A stretch of DNA of 64,000 nucleotides from CAZCCV01 sp964497515 (GCA_964497515.1 CAZCCV010000002.1:62001-126000), one strand, 5' to 3'. Shown: positions 9,326-17,371, counted from the first letter of the stretch. Numbers and translations are program-made. Notes: generated by a model not told the origin, from the sequence alone.

Positions 9326-10180
9326 ATGCGTATTACCGGACGAACAAAAGTGCTCTGTATCATTGGGCATCCTGTGGAACACAGTGTCTCGCCTGCAATG
9401 CACAATTCGGCGATACATAAGCTCGGTTTGGACTACATGTATGTACCTTTCAACGTATTGCCCGATGATTTGCCACGCGCTGTAGAATCTATTCGTTCTT
9501 TGGGTATAGTTGGCGCTAACATCACAGTTCCGTATAAAGAAGCCGTTATATCGCTTCTAGACGAAGTAAGCGAAGAAGCTAGTATGATAGGGTCGGTAAA
9601 TACAGTAACGAATAGCGGAGGAAAGCTCAGTGGTTCGACCACCGACGGGGCAGGGTTCGTAAAATCGCTCATAGAGTCGGGATTCTCACCAGCGGGTTCT
9701 CGCGCTATCTTGCTGGGGGCTGGTGGCGCAGGGCGTGCGGTAGCTTTTGCGCTGGCCGCTGCTCACGCGGAGGTTACGATACTGAATCGCGCATCAGGAA
9801 AAGCTGAGGTGCTGGCAGAGGATGTGAAACGATCTCTGCCCGGCGCGAGTGTGAGAGGAGAATCAGGCTACGACACTCTCAAAGAGTGTCTCAAGAGTGC
9901 TAATCTACTGGTTAACAGCACCACAGTGGGTATGTCGCCTAACCCAGAAGAAACTCTTGTTTCTTCTGAACTCATAAGACCAGGGCTTGTGGTATACGAT
10001 CTGGTATATAACCCTCTTCGCACTCGTTTACTTAGCGACGCTGAAGCTGCCGGGGCGGTTTCCGTAAGCGGTCTCGGAATGCTTGTGCATCAGGGTGCGA
10101 TGTCGTTTGAGACTTGGATAGGTGTCGCTCCTTCGGTTTCGACTATGTTGGCAGGAGCGAAAGCGGCACTGGGTCTGTAA
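9326..10180 (+). CDS. aroE: Shikimate dehydrogenase (NADP+)
   Basis: A 284-residue enzyme that reduces 3-dehydroshikimate to shikimate in aromatic amino-acid biosynthesis. The substrate domain shows the HSVSPAMHN motif near residue 20 and NITVPYKE with the catalytic Lys near residue 70. The Rossmann domain has GAGGAGRAVAFAL near residue 132. The C-terminus has GLGMLVHQGAMSFE. The ATG at 9326 has an AGGGGAA ribosome-binding site. It is the last gene of the alaS-aroE run and is followed by a hairpin at 10192. Confidence 0.96.
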   Translation: MRITGRTKVLCIIGHPVEHSVSPAMHNSAIHKLGLDYMYVPFNVLPDDLPRAVESIRSLGIVGANITVPYKEAVISLLDEVSEEASMIGSVNTVTNSGGKLSGSTTDGAGFVKSLIESGFSPAGSRAILLGAGGAGRAVAFALAAAHAEVTILNRASGKAEVLAEDVKRSLPGASVRGESGYDTLKECLKSANLLVNSTTVGMSPNPEETLVSSELIRPGLVVYDLVYNPLRTRLLSDAEAAGAVSVSGLGMLVHQGAMSFETWIGVAPSVSTMLAGAKAALGL

Positions 10181-10191
10181 TTTCATCTGAT

Positions 10192-10209
10192 GCAATAGCT
10201 TCCTATTGC
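10192..10209 (+). terminator. Hairpin behind aroE, possible weak terminator
   Basis: A 7-bp perfect stem, GCAATAG / CTATTGC, with a 4-base loop lies 11 bases after the aroE stop. It is not followed by a run of T, so factor-independent termination would be weak. Position at the end of the operon is the main support. Confidence 0.35.
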
Positions 10210-10322
10210 TCAGCAGCACACATTTAATGGGAAAAACCGGAACCAGGGGAACATTCTCGAACGCTGTGCTGTCAGAAATAAGGAAGACACCGCAACGGAT
10301 TGCCTCAAATGTGTAAGAAGCC

Positions 10323-10348
10323 GCGCACTGCAAGAACCGCTTGCGCGC
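10323..10348 (+). repeat. GC-rich hairpin
   Basis: GCGC-act-GCAAG pairs with CTTGC-GCGC around a 5-base loop, giving nine base pairs with a 3-base bulge. It lies in the 779-base gap between aroE and the PEP-CTERM gene, just before a TTGACA sequence (10356). It may be a terminator of upstream transcription or part of the structured region behind it. No T-run follows. Confidence 0.4.
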
Positions 10349-10438
10349 TCACTTCTTGACAAATATGTCCTTCACTGGAAAGTATAGGGGTGAATATCTT
10401 AAATTCACTCGTCTTTCCAAAATCGTGCTAGAATATAC

Positions 10439-10467
10439 TTGACAACCAGTCACTAGGGTGTTAGTCT
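10439..10467 (+). promoter_or_regulatory. Candidate sigma-70 promoter for the leader and PEP-CTERM gene
   Basis: Consensus -35 TTGACA at 10439-10444 is followed 17 bases later by TAGTCT preceded by TG and one base, an extended -10 arrangement with a weak -10 core (three of six matches). The predicted start near 10474 would give a leader of about 485 bases before the ATG at 10960. A second TTGACA at 10356 has no -10 at good spacing. Confidence 0.4.
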
Positions 10468-10473
10468 GCATAA

Positions 10474-10860
10474 GGAAGAATGTACCGAGTGCATTGTAGA
10501 GAGATCCTCTCGGGACTTCGGAGGTTACCTGGCGCAGTAAGCGCAGGAACTCCGCTCAGATCTTTGTTAGTTAATTGTGGGTGGCCGGCTCACAGCAGAA
10601 AGTGCGGCGCCAGGGAGTGCCGCAGTCCGGAGGAGATTTCGAGCTACACCGAGTCTTTCGGGCAATCGGGACATTTTTATTCCAGACTACACCTGACCTT
10701 CCTAGAACAGGGAGGTGGGGCGCACCGGCGACAAGGCCGGGCGAATGGCCAGCGGTATTGATGCTTTTCTACCGCAGCAATTGTCTAGAAACCCAACGAA
10801 GGGTGCACTACCGGCACGGAAGCCACCAGTTGCGATTAGTGCAGATTGAAAGCTATTCGT
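10474..10860 (+). ncRNA. Unassigned structured RNA or long 5' leader upstream of the PEP-CTERM gene
   Basis: No convincing gene lies here, but stems are dense: GAGAG/CTCTC (10499-10511); a nested stem CGGAG..CTCCG (10519-10554) enclosing CCTgGCGC/GCGCAGG around AGTAA; TGCGGC/GCCGCA (10603-10624); GGTG/CACC and CCGGC/GCCGG side by side (10714-10740, sharing two bases); and TGCACTA/TAGTGCA (10804-10843). The AGGAGGAG ribosome-binding site of the next gene follows at 10947. I compared it by eye with RNase P, tmRNA, SRP, 6S, cobalamin, SAM, c-di-GMP-I and ydaO consensus motifs and found no match. It could be a regulatory leader, a separate small RNA, or chance folding of GC-rich spacer. Strand and ends are estimates. 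Confidence 0.4.
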
Positions 10861-10959
10861 AGTGGGTAATCAGAAAAAGAATAAGTGCTGCTGATAAGAT
10901 GAAGCACGAGCGGCCGCTAGAGCCGACATTTGCCACAATTCATACAGGAGGAGAATAGG

Positions 10960-11643
10960 ATGAAAAAGATTCTGGCAGTAGCAATTATGCTGCTGTGCTG
11001 CGCTGTGATGGCATCCGCCGACGCGCACAACTGGGTTATCAGCGTAACGGGTTCAGGCCCATTTGACACGGGTGTAGGTTCGGTTGCTCGAATTGGTACA
11101 CTCAGCGGTTGGACAGATGGCGTCGATCCCGGCGAGACCTCACTCCCATCCGCACCACCACTTGGACAGACTTGGGCCTATGCAAGTGCTGTATTCATGG
11201 ATACTGGTGCACAGACCCTTACCGACTATCGAGCTCCATTCTATCAGGCTGAAGATCCGATGGCGTCCAAGCTGTGGATGCTCAAGGGCTACTTCATTGC
11301 TGCAGATTCCGGCCCACTGCCGATTGTCAAGCTCACCTTCAAACCGACCGCTGATCTTGAGATCGATTGGGACTATGTAAGCATAGTCATTAGCTGGGCC
11401 GAGGGTGCTCTCGACTGGCAGACCGGTCAGTATGTTGCTGGTCAGATGGTCTTCGACAAGGATAACCCTCTTACCGATGACGGCTGGGCACTGTTCCTGC
11501 CGGGCAGAAGTGCTGGCAGAGCTCCGTTGGTATACGTAGAGGCAATCCCTCAGGCTGTTCCGATCCCTGAGCCAGGAAGCATTCTGGCGCTTGGAACCGG
11601 TCTTGTCGGAGTTGTCGGATACGCCGTCCGCCGCAAGCGGTAG
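10960..11643 (+). CDS. PEP-CTERM sorting-signal secreted protein
   Basis: A 227-residue secreted protein with a Sec signal peptide (KKILAVAIMLLCCAVMASADA) and a C-terminal sorting tail at about residues 203-227: IPEPGSILALGTG, a hydrophobic helix, then RRKR. In known systems an exosortase recognises the PEP motif and processes the protein for surface or matrix display. No exosortase gene lies in this window. The body, rich in Trp, Asp and Gly, was not recognised. The start is the ATG at 10960, behind AGGAGGAG. It is monocistronic, with the structured leader region in front and a strong terminator right behind. A second protein of this class is at 53808. Confidence 0.88.
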   Translation: MKKILAVAIMLLCCAVMASADAHNWVISVTGSGPFDTGVGSVARIGTLSGWTDGVDPGETSLPSAPPLGQTWAYASAVFMDTGAQTLTDYRAPFYQAEDPMASKLWMLKGYFIAADSGPLPIVKLTFKPTADLEIDWDYVSIVISWAEGALDWQTGQYVAGQMVFDKDNPLTDDGWALFLPGRSAGRAPLVYVEAIPQAVPIPEPGSILALGTGLVGVVGYAVRRKR

Positions 11644-11657
11644 ATTATTGGCTGCAA

Positions 11658-11694
11658 AACCCAAGACTGTTATGGAACAGTCTTGGGTTCTTTG
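11658..11694 (+). terminator. Intrinsic terminator of the PEP-CTERM gene
   Basis: A 14-bp perfect stem, AACCCAAGACTGTT / AACAGTCTTGGGTT, with a 4-base loop (ATGG), followed by CTTTG. It begins 14 bases after the stop codon. The stem is long and stable. The T-run is short but present. Confidence 0.8.
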
Positions 11695-11726
11695 ACAGTC
11701 ATATAATTGAAGATAAATGCAATCAG

Positions 11727-11763
11727 CATTACCCAGCCATTGCTTATCTTTGGTTGGGTAATG
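11727..11763. repeat. Inverted repeat upstream of pilB
   Basis: CATTACCCA (11727-11735) and TGGGTAATG (11755-11763) form a perfect 9-bp stem, extended inward by two more pairs after one mismatch. TTGTAATTT follows on the plus strand. It could be a second terminator after the PEP-CTERM gene or an operator for the pil promoter 40 bases downstream. This and the promoter account for most of the visible structure in the 323-base gap 11644-11966. Confidence 0.45.
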
Positions 11764-11801
11764 TTGTAATTTCTGGTCAGTTGAAATCAATAGCTAAGCG
11801 A

Positions 11802-11831
11802 TTGCGAGACGATGAGTAGTTCTGGTATACT
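11802..11831 (+). promoter_or_regulatory. Candidate promoter of the pil operon
   Basis: Extended -10 TGGTATACT (TATACT at 11826-11831, with TG in front) and -35 TTGCGA at 11802-11807, with an 18-base spacer. This gives a start near 11838 and a leader of roughly 130 bases before pilB. It is the only good promoter-like sequence I found before the 17-kb pilus gene cluster. Confidence 0.5.
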
Positions 11832-11966
11832 GGATTGTAAGTCTGGTCACTGATAAGTCTAGATACAAGAATACTGCTGTGAGTGTCGACGGATACTTCG
11901 AGCAGAGACCACTAAATCGTGTCAAAGGCTGACCAGGACACACCAGTCCGGGAGAGGTGTTCAAGT

Positions 11967-13736
11967 ATGGGGATAGCGAGAAAGGACCTGGGTGAGGTTC
12001 TCGTAGGAAAAGGAATTATATCTGCGGAGGACCTGTCTCAGGCGCGGGAAACCCAGCGAAGCGCACCAGGTGACATAGGTCGCATTATTGTCGATCTCGG
12101 ATTTGCTGAGGATCGCGATGTGACCAAAGCCAGGGCAGAGGTTATGGGTCTCCAATTCGTTGATCTCAGCACACAGCGCATCGATGAATCGGCCGCCAAA
12201 TCATTGCCAGAACGGATTGCTAAGCAGCATAAGCTGCTGCCTATTGCCAAAAACGGCGGCAAGCTCACTGTGGCAATTGCCGACGCCAGCAACCCAATGG
12301 CGCTCCAGGATGTAAGACTCTCCACCGGCGCACAGCAAATCCAGTGCGTGCTATCAACAGAAGATGATATAGACGATGCCATTCGTCGTATATACCAGTC
12401 GTCCAGTGGCGGTGACGGCGCGGTAGTCCCTGTGGAACCAGGTATGGCTCCTGCAGGAGGAGCGGCACCCGTTGGCATATCTTCTATCAGTGAAGCTATT
12501 GCCACATACGGTGCTCGTGAAGAGGCTCCGGAAGACGAAGAAGGTATGCGCAAGGAAGCTGAAGAAGCTCCGATTATCCGTATCGCACACACGATTATTC
12601 AGCAGGCAATCCGTGACGCGGCATCTGATATCCACGTCGAACCAGACAAAAGAGGGGTTCGTGTCCGTAACAGAATCGACGGCGTTCTTCACGAGATTAT
12701 GCCGCTTCCTAAATACATTCAGGCACCGCTCATATCCCGTCTCAAAATTATGGCCGAAATGAACATTGCAGAGCGTAGAATTCCGCAGGACGGACGTATT
12801 CCGATCCGTTGGGACAACAAAGACTACGACCTTCGTGTATCCTGTCTGCCTACAATCCATGGCGAAAAGATCGTTATGAGAATCCTCGACAAAGGAAACG
12901 TTCTCCTCGGTCTAAACAAGCTGGGGTTTACGGCAGAAAATCAGGCTCAGATTGAGGAGCTAACCTCCCAGCCGAACGGAATGTTTCTGTCTACCGGACC
13001 AACTGGTAGCGGAAAAACGACTACTCAGTATTCTATCCTGCACAAGATCAACACTGTAGATAAGAACATCATCACAATCGAAGACCCGGTAGAGTATCAG
13101 CTTTCTGGAATATCGCAGGTTCACGTCAATCGTAAGGCCGGTCTTACGTTTGCAAGCGCTCTGAGATCCTTCCTACGACAGGACCCGGACATCATTATGG
13201 TTGGTGAAATGCGAGACCTTGAGACGGCTGAAATCGCTGTTGAAGCATCACTCACCGGACACCTTGTTCTGTCTACCCTGCACACCAACGACGCACCATC
13301 TTGTGTAATTCGACTTGTCGATATGGGGGTTGAGCCGTTCCTCATTTCCGCGACGGTTATTGGAGTCCTTGCTCAGAGGCTTGCCAGAAGGGTGTGCTCA
13401 AACTGCAAGCAGGCTTATCAGGTTCCAGCATCAGATCTCAGAAGATTTGGCTTCAAACCAGAGTCTCCTGAGCAGATGGTTACGCTTCATAGGGGTACTG
13501 GCTGTGATGTGTGCAGACAGACCGGATACAAAGGCAGAGTTGGTATCTACGAGCTTATGAGAATGAACGACGAGATTGCCGAACTGGTAGTCCGACGTGC
13601 TCCACTGGCCGACGTTAGAGAGGCCGCCAAAGCACACGGTATGGCCGAGCTTCGAGAAGACGGTCTTATGAAAGTTCTTGAAGGTATGACGACCCCGGAT
13701 GAAGTTATGAGAGTAGTCTTCACCGCGGGACACTAA
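11967..13736 (+). CDS. pilB: Type IV pilus assembly ATPase PilB (GspE family)
   Basis: A 589-residue hexameric ATPase that drives pilus extension from the cytoplasmic face. The N-terminal GspE_N/MshEN-like domain (KDLGEVLVGKGI..LSQARETQ) is followed by the ATPase core. Walker A GPTGSGKTTTQ is at about residue 344, Walker B IIMVGEMRD at about 409, then the His box LVLSTLHTND. A zinc-type tetracysteine (CSNCK..CDVCRQTGYKGR) lies near residues 477-520. The ATG at 11967 is chosen because GAGAGG sits nine bases upstream. A GTG at 11919 is in frame but lacks a ribosome-binding site. It is the first gene of the pil operon, with pilT following 13 bases later. Confidence 0.95.
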   Translation: MGIARKDLGEVLVGKGIISAEDLSQARETQRSAPGDIGRIIVDLGFAEDRDVTKARAEVMGLQFVDLSTQRIDESAAKSLPERIAKQHKLLPIAKNGGKLTVAIADASNPMALQDVRLSTGAQQIQCVLSTEDDIDDAIRRIYQSSSGGDGAVVPVEPGMAPAGGAAPVGISSISEAIATYGAREEAPEDEEGMRKEAEEAPIIRIAHTIIQQAIRDAASDIHVEPDKRGVRVRNRIDGVLHEIMPLPKYIQAPLISRLKIMAEMNIAERRIPQDGRIPIRWDNKDYDLRVSCLPTIHGEKIVMRILDKGNVLLGLNKLGFTAENQAQIEELTSQPNGMFLSTGPTGSGKTTTQYSILHKINTVDKNIITIEDPVEYQLSGISQVHVNRKAGLTFASALRSFLRQDPDIIMVGEMRDLETAEIAVEASLTGHLVLSTLHTNDAPSCVIRLVDMGVEPFLISATVIGVLAQRLARRVCSNCKQAYQVPASDLRRFGFKPESPEQMVTLHRGTGCDVCRQTGYKGRVGIYELMRMNDEIAELVVRRAPLADVREAAKAHGMAELREDGLMKVLEGMTTPDEVMRVVFTAGH

Positions 13737-13749
13737 GGGAGAAGTTGCA

Positions 13750-14943
13750 TTGGATCAGACGAACTATCAGCCGTCGCAGCAGATGCCGCAGCAGCCGGCT
13801 GCACAGATGACTCAGCCCAAGCAGGTCACTAAACCGCTGGAGATCGAAGATGCACACGTCGACGATTTTCTAAGGATCGTTGTCGAGAAGGGTGCATCCG
13901 ACTTGCATATCTGCGTTGGCGTTCCACCGATTATCAGGGTGGATGGTCAGTTGTTCCCTTTGAACTATGAGAAACTGACCCCCATCATCTCTCAGAGAAT
14001 GATGTACGATATTCTTTCCGACGAACAGATTCAGCGGTTCGAATCCCAATATGAGCTGGACTGCTCCTATTCTCTAGGCAAAATCGCGCGGTTTCGTGTA
14101 AACGTATATAAAGACAAGGGAACAGTTGCCGGTGCCTTCAGGTTGATTCCTACGAAGATACCTACGATCCGCGATTTGAACCTGCCGCCTGTGCTCGAGG
14201 AACTCACCAGGCGACCAAGAGGAATTATTATTGTTACCGGACCTACGGGAAGCGGAAAATCCACTTCGCTTGCCGCTATGATCAATCAGATCAACAATGA
14301 GCGCAGTTTGCACATAATTACGATTGAAGATCCGGTAGAGTATCTGCATCAGCACAAGTATTGTGTCATCAACCAGCGCGAGGTCGGGCAGGACACACAC
14401 GAGTTTGCAAATGCGCTCCGTGCTGCACTTCGAGAAGACCCGGATGTTATCTTGGTCGGTGAGATGAGAGACCTGGAGACGATGTCAAACGCGATTCGCG
14501 CTGCTGAGACCGGCCACCTTGTTTTTGCTACGCTGCACACCAACAGCGCGGCCTCGACAGTCGACCGAATAGTTGACTCATTCCCTGCAAACCAGCAGGA
14601 TCAAATTCGATTGATGCTCTCTAACAGTCTGGAAGCAGTTCTCTGCCAGCAGCTCATACCGAGAGCAGGGATGCCAGGCAGAATCTGTGCTATGGAGGTC
14701 ATGATTGCTACTCCGGCTATACGGAACCTGATACGTGAGGCCAAGAGCCATCAGATCACATCTATCATACAGACGGGTGCAAACGTTGGCATGCAGACCA
14801 TGGATCAGCACCTGAGAGACCTATATCAAAGAGGGGTCATCACATACGACGATGCTATGACCAGAGCGATGAACCCTGAGGAACTGAAGAAGATGATTTC
14901 GGCGCCATCTGATCAGGCGTCTTCGCCACGAGGTGGCAGATAG
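13750..14943 (+). CDS. pilT: Type IV pilus retraction ATPase PilT
   Basis: A 397-residue hexameric ATPase that disassembles the pilus fibre to power twitching. Residues 1-35 are Gln/Pro-rich, then the PAS-like N domain. Walker A GPTGSGKSTSLA is at about residue 163, Walker B VILVGEMRD follows, and the PilT hallmark AIRAAETGHLVFATLHTNSA is present. There is no tetracysteine, which separates it from PilB. The start is TTG at 13750 behind GGGAGAAG. The last residues are Ser/Gly-rich. Its presence marks the locus as a retractable type IV pilus rather than a plain type II secretion system. A 12-bp inverted repeat separates it from pilC. Confidence 0.95.
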   Translation: MDQTNYQPSQQMPQQPAAQMTQPKQVTKPLEIEDAHVDDFLRIVVEKGASDLHICVGVPPIIRVDGQLFPLNYEKLTPIISQRMMYDILSDEQIQRFESQYELDCSYSLGKIARFRVNVYKDKGTVAGAFRLIPTKIPTIRDLNLPPVLEELTRRPRGIIIVTGPTGSGKSTSLAAMINQINNERSLHIITIEDPVEYLHQHKYCVINQREVGQDTHEFANALRAALREDPDVILVGEMRDLETMSNAIRAAETGHLVFATLHTNSAASTVDRIVDSFPANQQDQIRLMLSNSLEAVLCQQLIPRAGMPGRICAMEVMIATPAIRNLIREAKSHQITSIIQTGANVGMQTMDQHLRDLYQRGVITYDDAMTRAMNPEELKKMISAPSDQASSPRGGR

Positions 14944-14953
14944 AACTGGCGAC

Positions 14954-15041
14954 ATAGAGATTTCGTATTGGGGACTGCAGTGCACAGACCACAAGCTATA
15001 CTTTTAGCAAGATAATAGTGCCATGCATCCGAAATCTCTAT
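14954..15041 (+). repeat. 12-bp inverted repeat between pilT and pilC, ending at the pilC ribosome-binding site
   Basis: ATAGAGATTTCG (14954-14965) and CGAAATCTCTAT (15030-15041) are perfect inverted copies 64 bases apart. The right arm ends directly beside the AGGAGGTG ribosome-binding site of pilC. In mRNA this could form a long-range stem affecting pilC translation or processing of the pilT-pilC transcript. Confidence 0.6.
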
Positions 15042-15056
15042 AGGAGGTGAAGGCAA

Positions 15057-16283
15057 ATGCCTAGTTTCCAGTATACAGTACGTGATGTAAACGGAACAAT
15101 GATTCCTGGAACGGTAGAAGCGGACAGCGAAGACTTACTTCGTAGACGTTTATCCGAGCAAGGATTCGAAGTTGTCGAAATCAAGGAGACAAAGACCGGC
15201 AAAAAGAAATCTCCTGGAACGGGGTTCGGAAGAGTAAAACTGAACGATCTCGCGGTGTTCTGTCGACAGTTCTCCACTATGATCGATGCCGGAGTCTCGC
15301 TTGTACGGTGTCTGGCCGTTCTTGCAGAACAGACGGTTTCTGCGAAGCTGAAAAGGATCATTTACGATCTACAGGCCGAAGTCGAGGCTGGGCAGACGCT
15401 CTCGAGAGCACTCGGAAAGTATCCGAATGTGTTCTCTAACTTGTTTGTCGGTCTCGTAAGAGCAGGTGAGGTTGGTGGTGTTCTTGAAGAAAGCTTGCAA
15501 CGTTTAGCAGGATTCCTCGAGAAAGACCAGGAACTCAGGCGAAAAGTCCGATCAGCTATGACATATCCAGTCATAGTCATGTTCGTGGCTTTGGGCATAG
15601 TTATATTCCTGGTTACCTTCATCCTTCCGAGTTTTATGACTTTGTTCGATGACCTTGGTGTAAAGGAGTTCCCTGCTCCTACCGCGCTTCTCATGGCATT
15701 TAGCAACTTTTTGACCAGCAAATGGTACATTATGCTGATTGGACTGGTCATCTTCGTAGTGGCATCGCGCGCGTTCTTGTCTACAAAAGTCGGTAAACGT
15801 TTGTTTGATAGGTTCAAACTGAAGGTTCCGGTTTTCGGAAACCTGAACCACAAAATCGTTCTTGCCAGATTTTCAAGAACGCTCGGCACACTGCTTGCAT
15901 CGGGTGTCCCTATTTTGCAGGCGTTGGAGACTGTCGCAGGGACTGTCTCCAACGAGATTGTGAGTGATGCGATTTTGGAGGCTAGAGCTAGGATTAGAGA
16001 AGGAGACCGTATTGGAGATCCCCTTCAAAAGAGCAAATTGTTCCCGCCAATGGTTGTTCAGATGATCTCGATTGGCGAGGAATCTGGAGCTCTCGACCCG
16101 ATGCTTGCCAAAGTTGCAGACTTCTATGAATCTGAGGTTGATGCTACACTCGCGTCCCTTACGTCTGCTATTGAGCCTATTATGATCGTATTCTTGGGTG
16201 GTGCGGTTGGATTCATCGTTATTTCGATCTTCCTGCCGTTGATCTCTGTTATCACGAGTTTGACTGGTGCTGGAGGCGAGTAG
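15057..16283 (+). CDS. pilC: Type IV pilus inner-membrane platform protein PilC (GspF family)
   Basis: A 408-residue inner-membrane protein that couples the PilB and PilT ATPases to pilin insertion and removal. It has two copies of the GspF cytoplasmic domain, the first beginning at VFCRQFSTMIDAGVSL near residue 69 and the second at RFSRTLGTLLASGVPI near 270. Hydrophobic helices lie after each domain and at the C-terminus (IVFLGGAVGFIVISIFLPLI). The N-terminus carries the usual FQYTVRDVNG segment. Length is typical. The ATG at 15057 follows a strong AGGAGGTG. The stop overlaps the pilD frame. Confidence 0.95.
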   Translation: MPSFQYTVRDVNGTMIPGTVEADSEDLLRRRLSEQGFEVVEIKETKTGKKKSPGTGFGRVKLNDLAVFCRQFSTMIDAGVSLVRCLAVLAEQTVSAKLKRIIYDLQAEVEAGQTLSRALGKYPNVFSNLFVGLVRAGEVGGVLEESLQRLAGFLEKDQELRRKVRSAMTYPVIVMFVALGIVIFLVTFILPSFMTLFDDLGVKEFPAPTALLMAFSNFLTSKWYIMLIGLVIFVVASRAFLSTKVGKRLFDRFKLKVPVFGNLNHKIVLARFSRTLGTLLASGVPILQALETVAGTVSNEIVSDAILEARARIREGDRIGDPLQKSKLFPPMVVQMISIGEESGALDPMLAKVADFYESEVDATLASLTSAIEPIMIVFLGGAVGFIVISIFLPLISVITSLTGAGGE

Positions 16284-17157
16284 CCTGATACCGTTTTGGC
16301 TAGGAGCCTTGATAGTTTTTGTCTACGGCACCGCGATTGGCAGCTTTTTGAATGTTGTCATTTACCGGATGCCGCTAGACTTATCTATTGTGCGACCACC
16401 TTCTCATTGCCCGAAGTGCAATACACGGCTTCGGGCAATTGACCTTATTCCACTGCTGAGCTTTCTGGTGCTCGGCAGGAAGTGTCGCTACTGTGGCGAG
16501 CCCATAGGATGGCGGTACTTTGGCGTCGAACTGTTGACCGGGCTTGCACTGCTGGCACTGTATGCCAAGTTCGGATTTGAGATTAATTTCTTTGTGTTTG
16601 CACTGTTTACATCGGCGCTTATTGCTGTTGTGTTTATTGATCTCGACCATTGGATTATTCCGGATCAGATCAACCTGTTCGGGGTGATTCTGGGTGTCGG
16701 GAGAGATATTCTTGGGTTTCTGTTGCACGAGGAGGGTCACGTTTTTCTCAGGATTCCTATCCCTGCAACGGAGATCAGTGTTCCGATGCTGTGGTCCGTC
16801 GTTGGGCTTCTCATCTGCGGTGGGATTTTCTATTTTATCGCGGTTGTTGGGGGGCTGGTCTTCAAGAAAGACGCGATGGGCGGCGGCGATATTAAGCTGG
16901 CGGCGGCGATTGGCGCGGTTATGTGTGGGTCGATCACTTCGTGGTTTGGGCTGGGACTTGCGCTGCTGTCGTTCTTCCTTGCTGTTTTTGTCGGCTCGAT
17001 AATAGGTATCGGTATGAAAATAGCAGGGGCGAGTTCGGGGAAAGAGAATTATCTTCCGTTTGGGCCGATGATGGTGATCGGTGTTTTCGCAACGTGGTTT
17101 GTTGGGCAACCGATGATCAAGTGGTATCTTGGATTTCTGCAGCGCGGAGGGATGTAA
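16267..17157 (+). CDS. pilD: Prepilin peptidase / N-methyltransferase PilD
   Basis: A 296-residue inner-membrane aspartic peptidase that cleaves prepilin leaders after Gly and methylates the new N-terminus. It has the FLNVVIYRMP motif near residue 25, a paired CxxC zinc site (CPKC and CRYC), and the two catalytic Asp motifs, FIDLDHWIIPDQ and GGGDIKLAAA, with about eight helices. It would process the four prepilins downstream. The GTG at 16267 overlaps the end of pilC but has no ribosome-binding site. A GGAGG at 16272 is ideally spaced for a CTG at 16285, so the true start may be this rare codon, six codons later. Confidence 0.94.
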   Translation: MLEASSLIPFWLGALIVFVYGTAIGSFLNVVIYRMPLDLSIVRPPSHCPKCNTRLRAIDLIPLLSFLVLGRKCRYCGEPIGWRYFGVELLTGLALLALYAKFGFEINFFVFALFTSALIAVVFIDLDHWIIPDQINLFGVILGVGRDILGFLLHEEGHVFLRIPIPATEISVPMLWSVVGLLICGGIFYFIAVVGGLVFKKDAMGGGDIKLAAAIGAVMCGSITSWFGLGLALLSFFLAVFVGSIIGIGMKIAGASSGKENYLPFGPMMVIGVFATWFVGQPMIKWYLGFLQRGGM

Positions 17158-17287
17158 GCAAACACACGCTTGCCCGCTTTTCAGGAACTATCTGAGCCCA
17201 AACTGAGTCGTATACCTAGAGGGGCCCTAAGGCATGGTGTTTTCCGTTCTGCCCGCTTATACGCCGGGCTGGATCGGATTAGCAATG

Positions 17288-17310
17288 CCTGCCAGCAAGG
17301 GCAGGGTTTT
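17288..17310 (+). terminator. Short hairpin with T-run between pilD and the minor pilins
   Basis: CCTGCC / GGCAGG with a 6-base loop, then GTTTT and GAGTTTT. It lies in the 214-base pilD-pilin gap and could partly end transcription after pilD, lowering minor-pilin expression. The stem is only six pairs. Confidence 0.4.
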
Positions 17311-17371
17311 GAGTTTTATGGATGCTTTGGCTGTGTGAAGTGCCAAAGCAAAGGAATTTGGAGGGAAGAAT

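Noticed and set aside
10529..10546. TGGCGC-N5-GCGCA looked like a second sigma-54 promoter before the first PEP-CTERM gene
   Set aside because: The -12 element lacks TTGC and the bases are the arms of a hairpin.
10480..10761. Open frame of 93 codons inside the hairpin region
   Set aside because: No ribosome-binding site, unlike any protein family, and the DNA is better explained by stem-loops. Overlapping frames are equally open.
10474..10860. RNase P RNA, tmRNA, 6S RNA, SRP RNA or a known riboswitch
   Set aside because: The conserved cores of these families (for example GAGGAAAGTCC, the tag-peptide reading frame, GGAAGCAGCC, the cobalamin and GEMM cores) are not found on either strand.
16381..17109. 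242-codon open frame antisense to pilD
   Set aside because: Its Lys/Asn/Arg-rich product mirrors the hydrophobic codons of pilD. It is a shadow.
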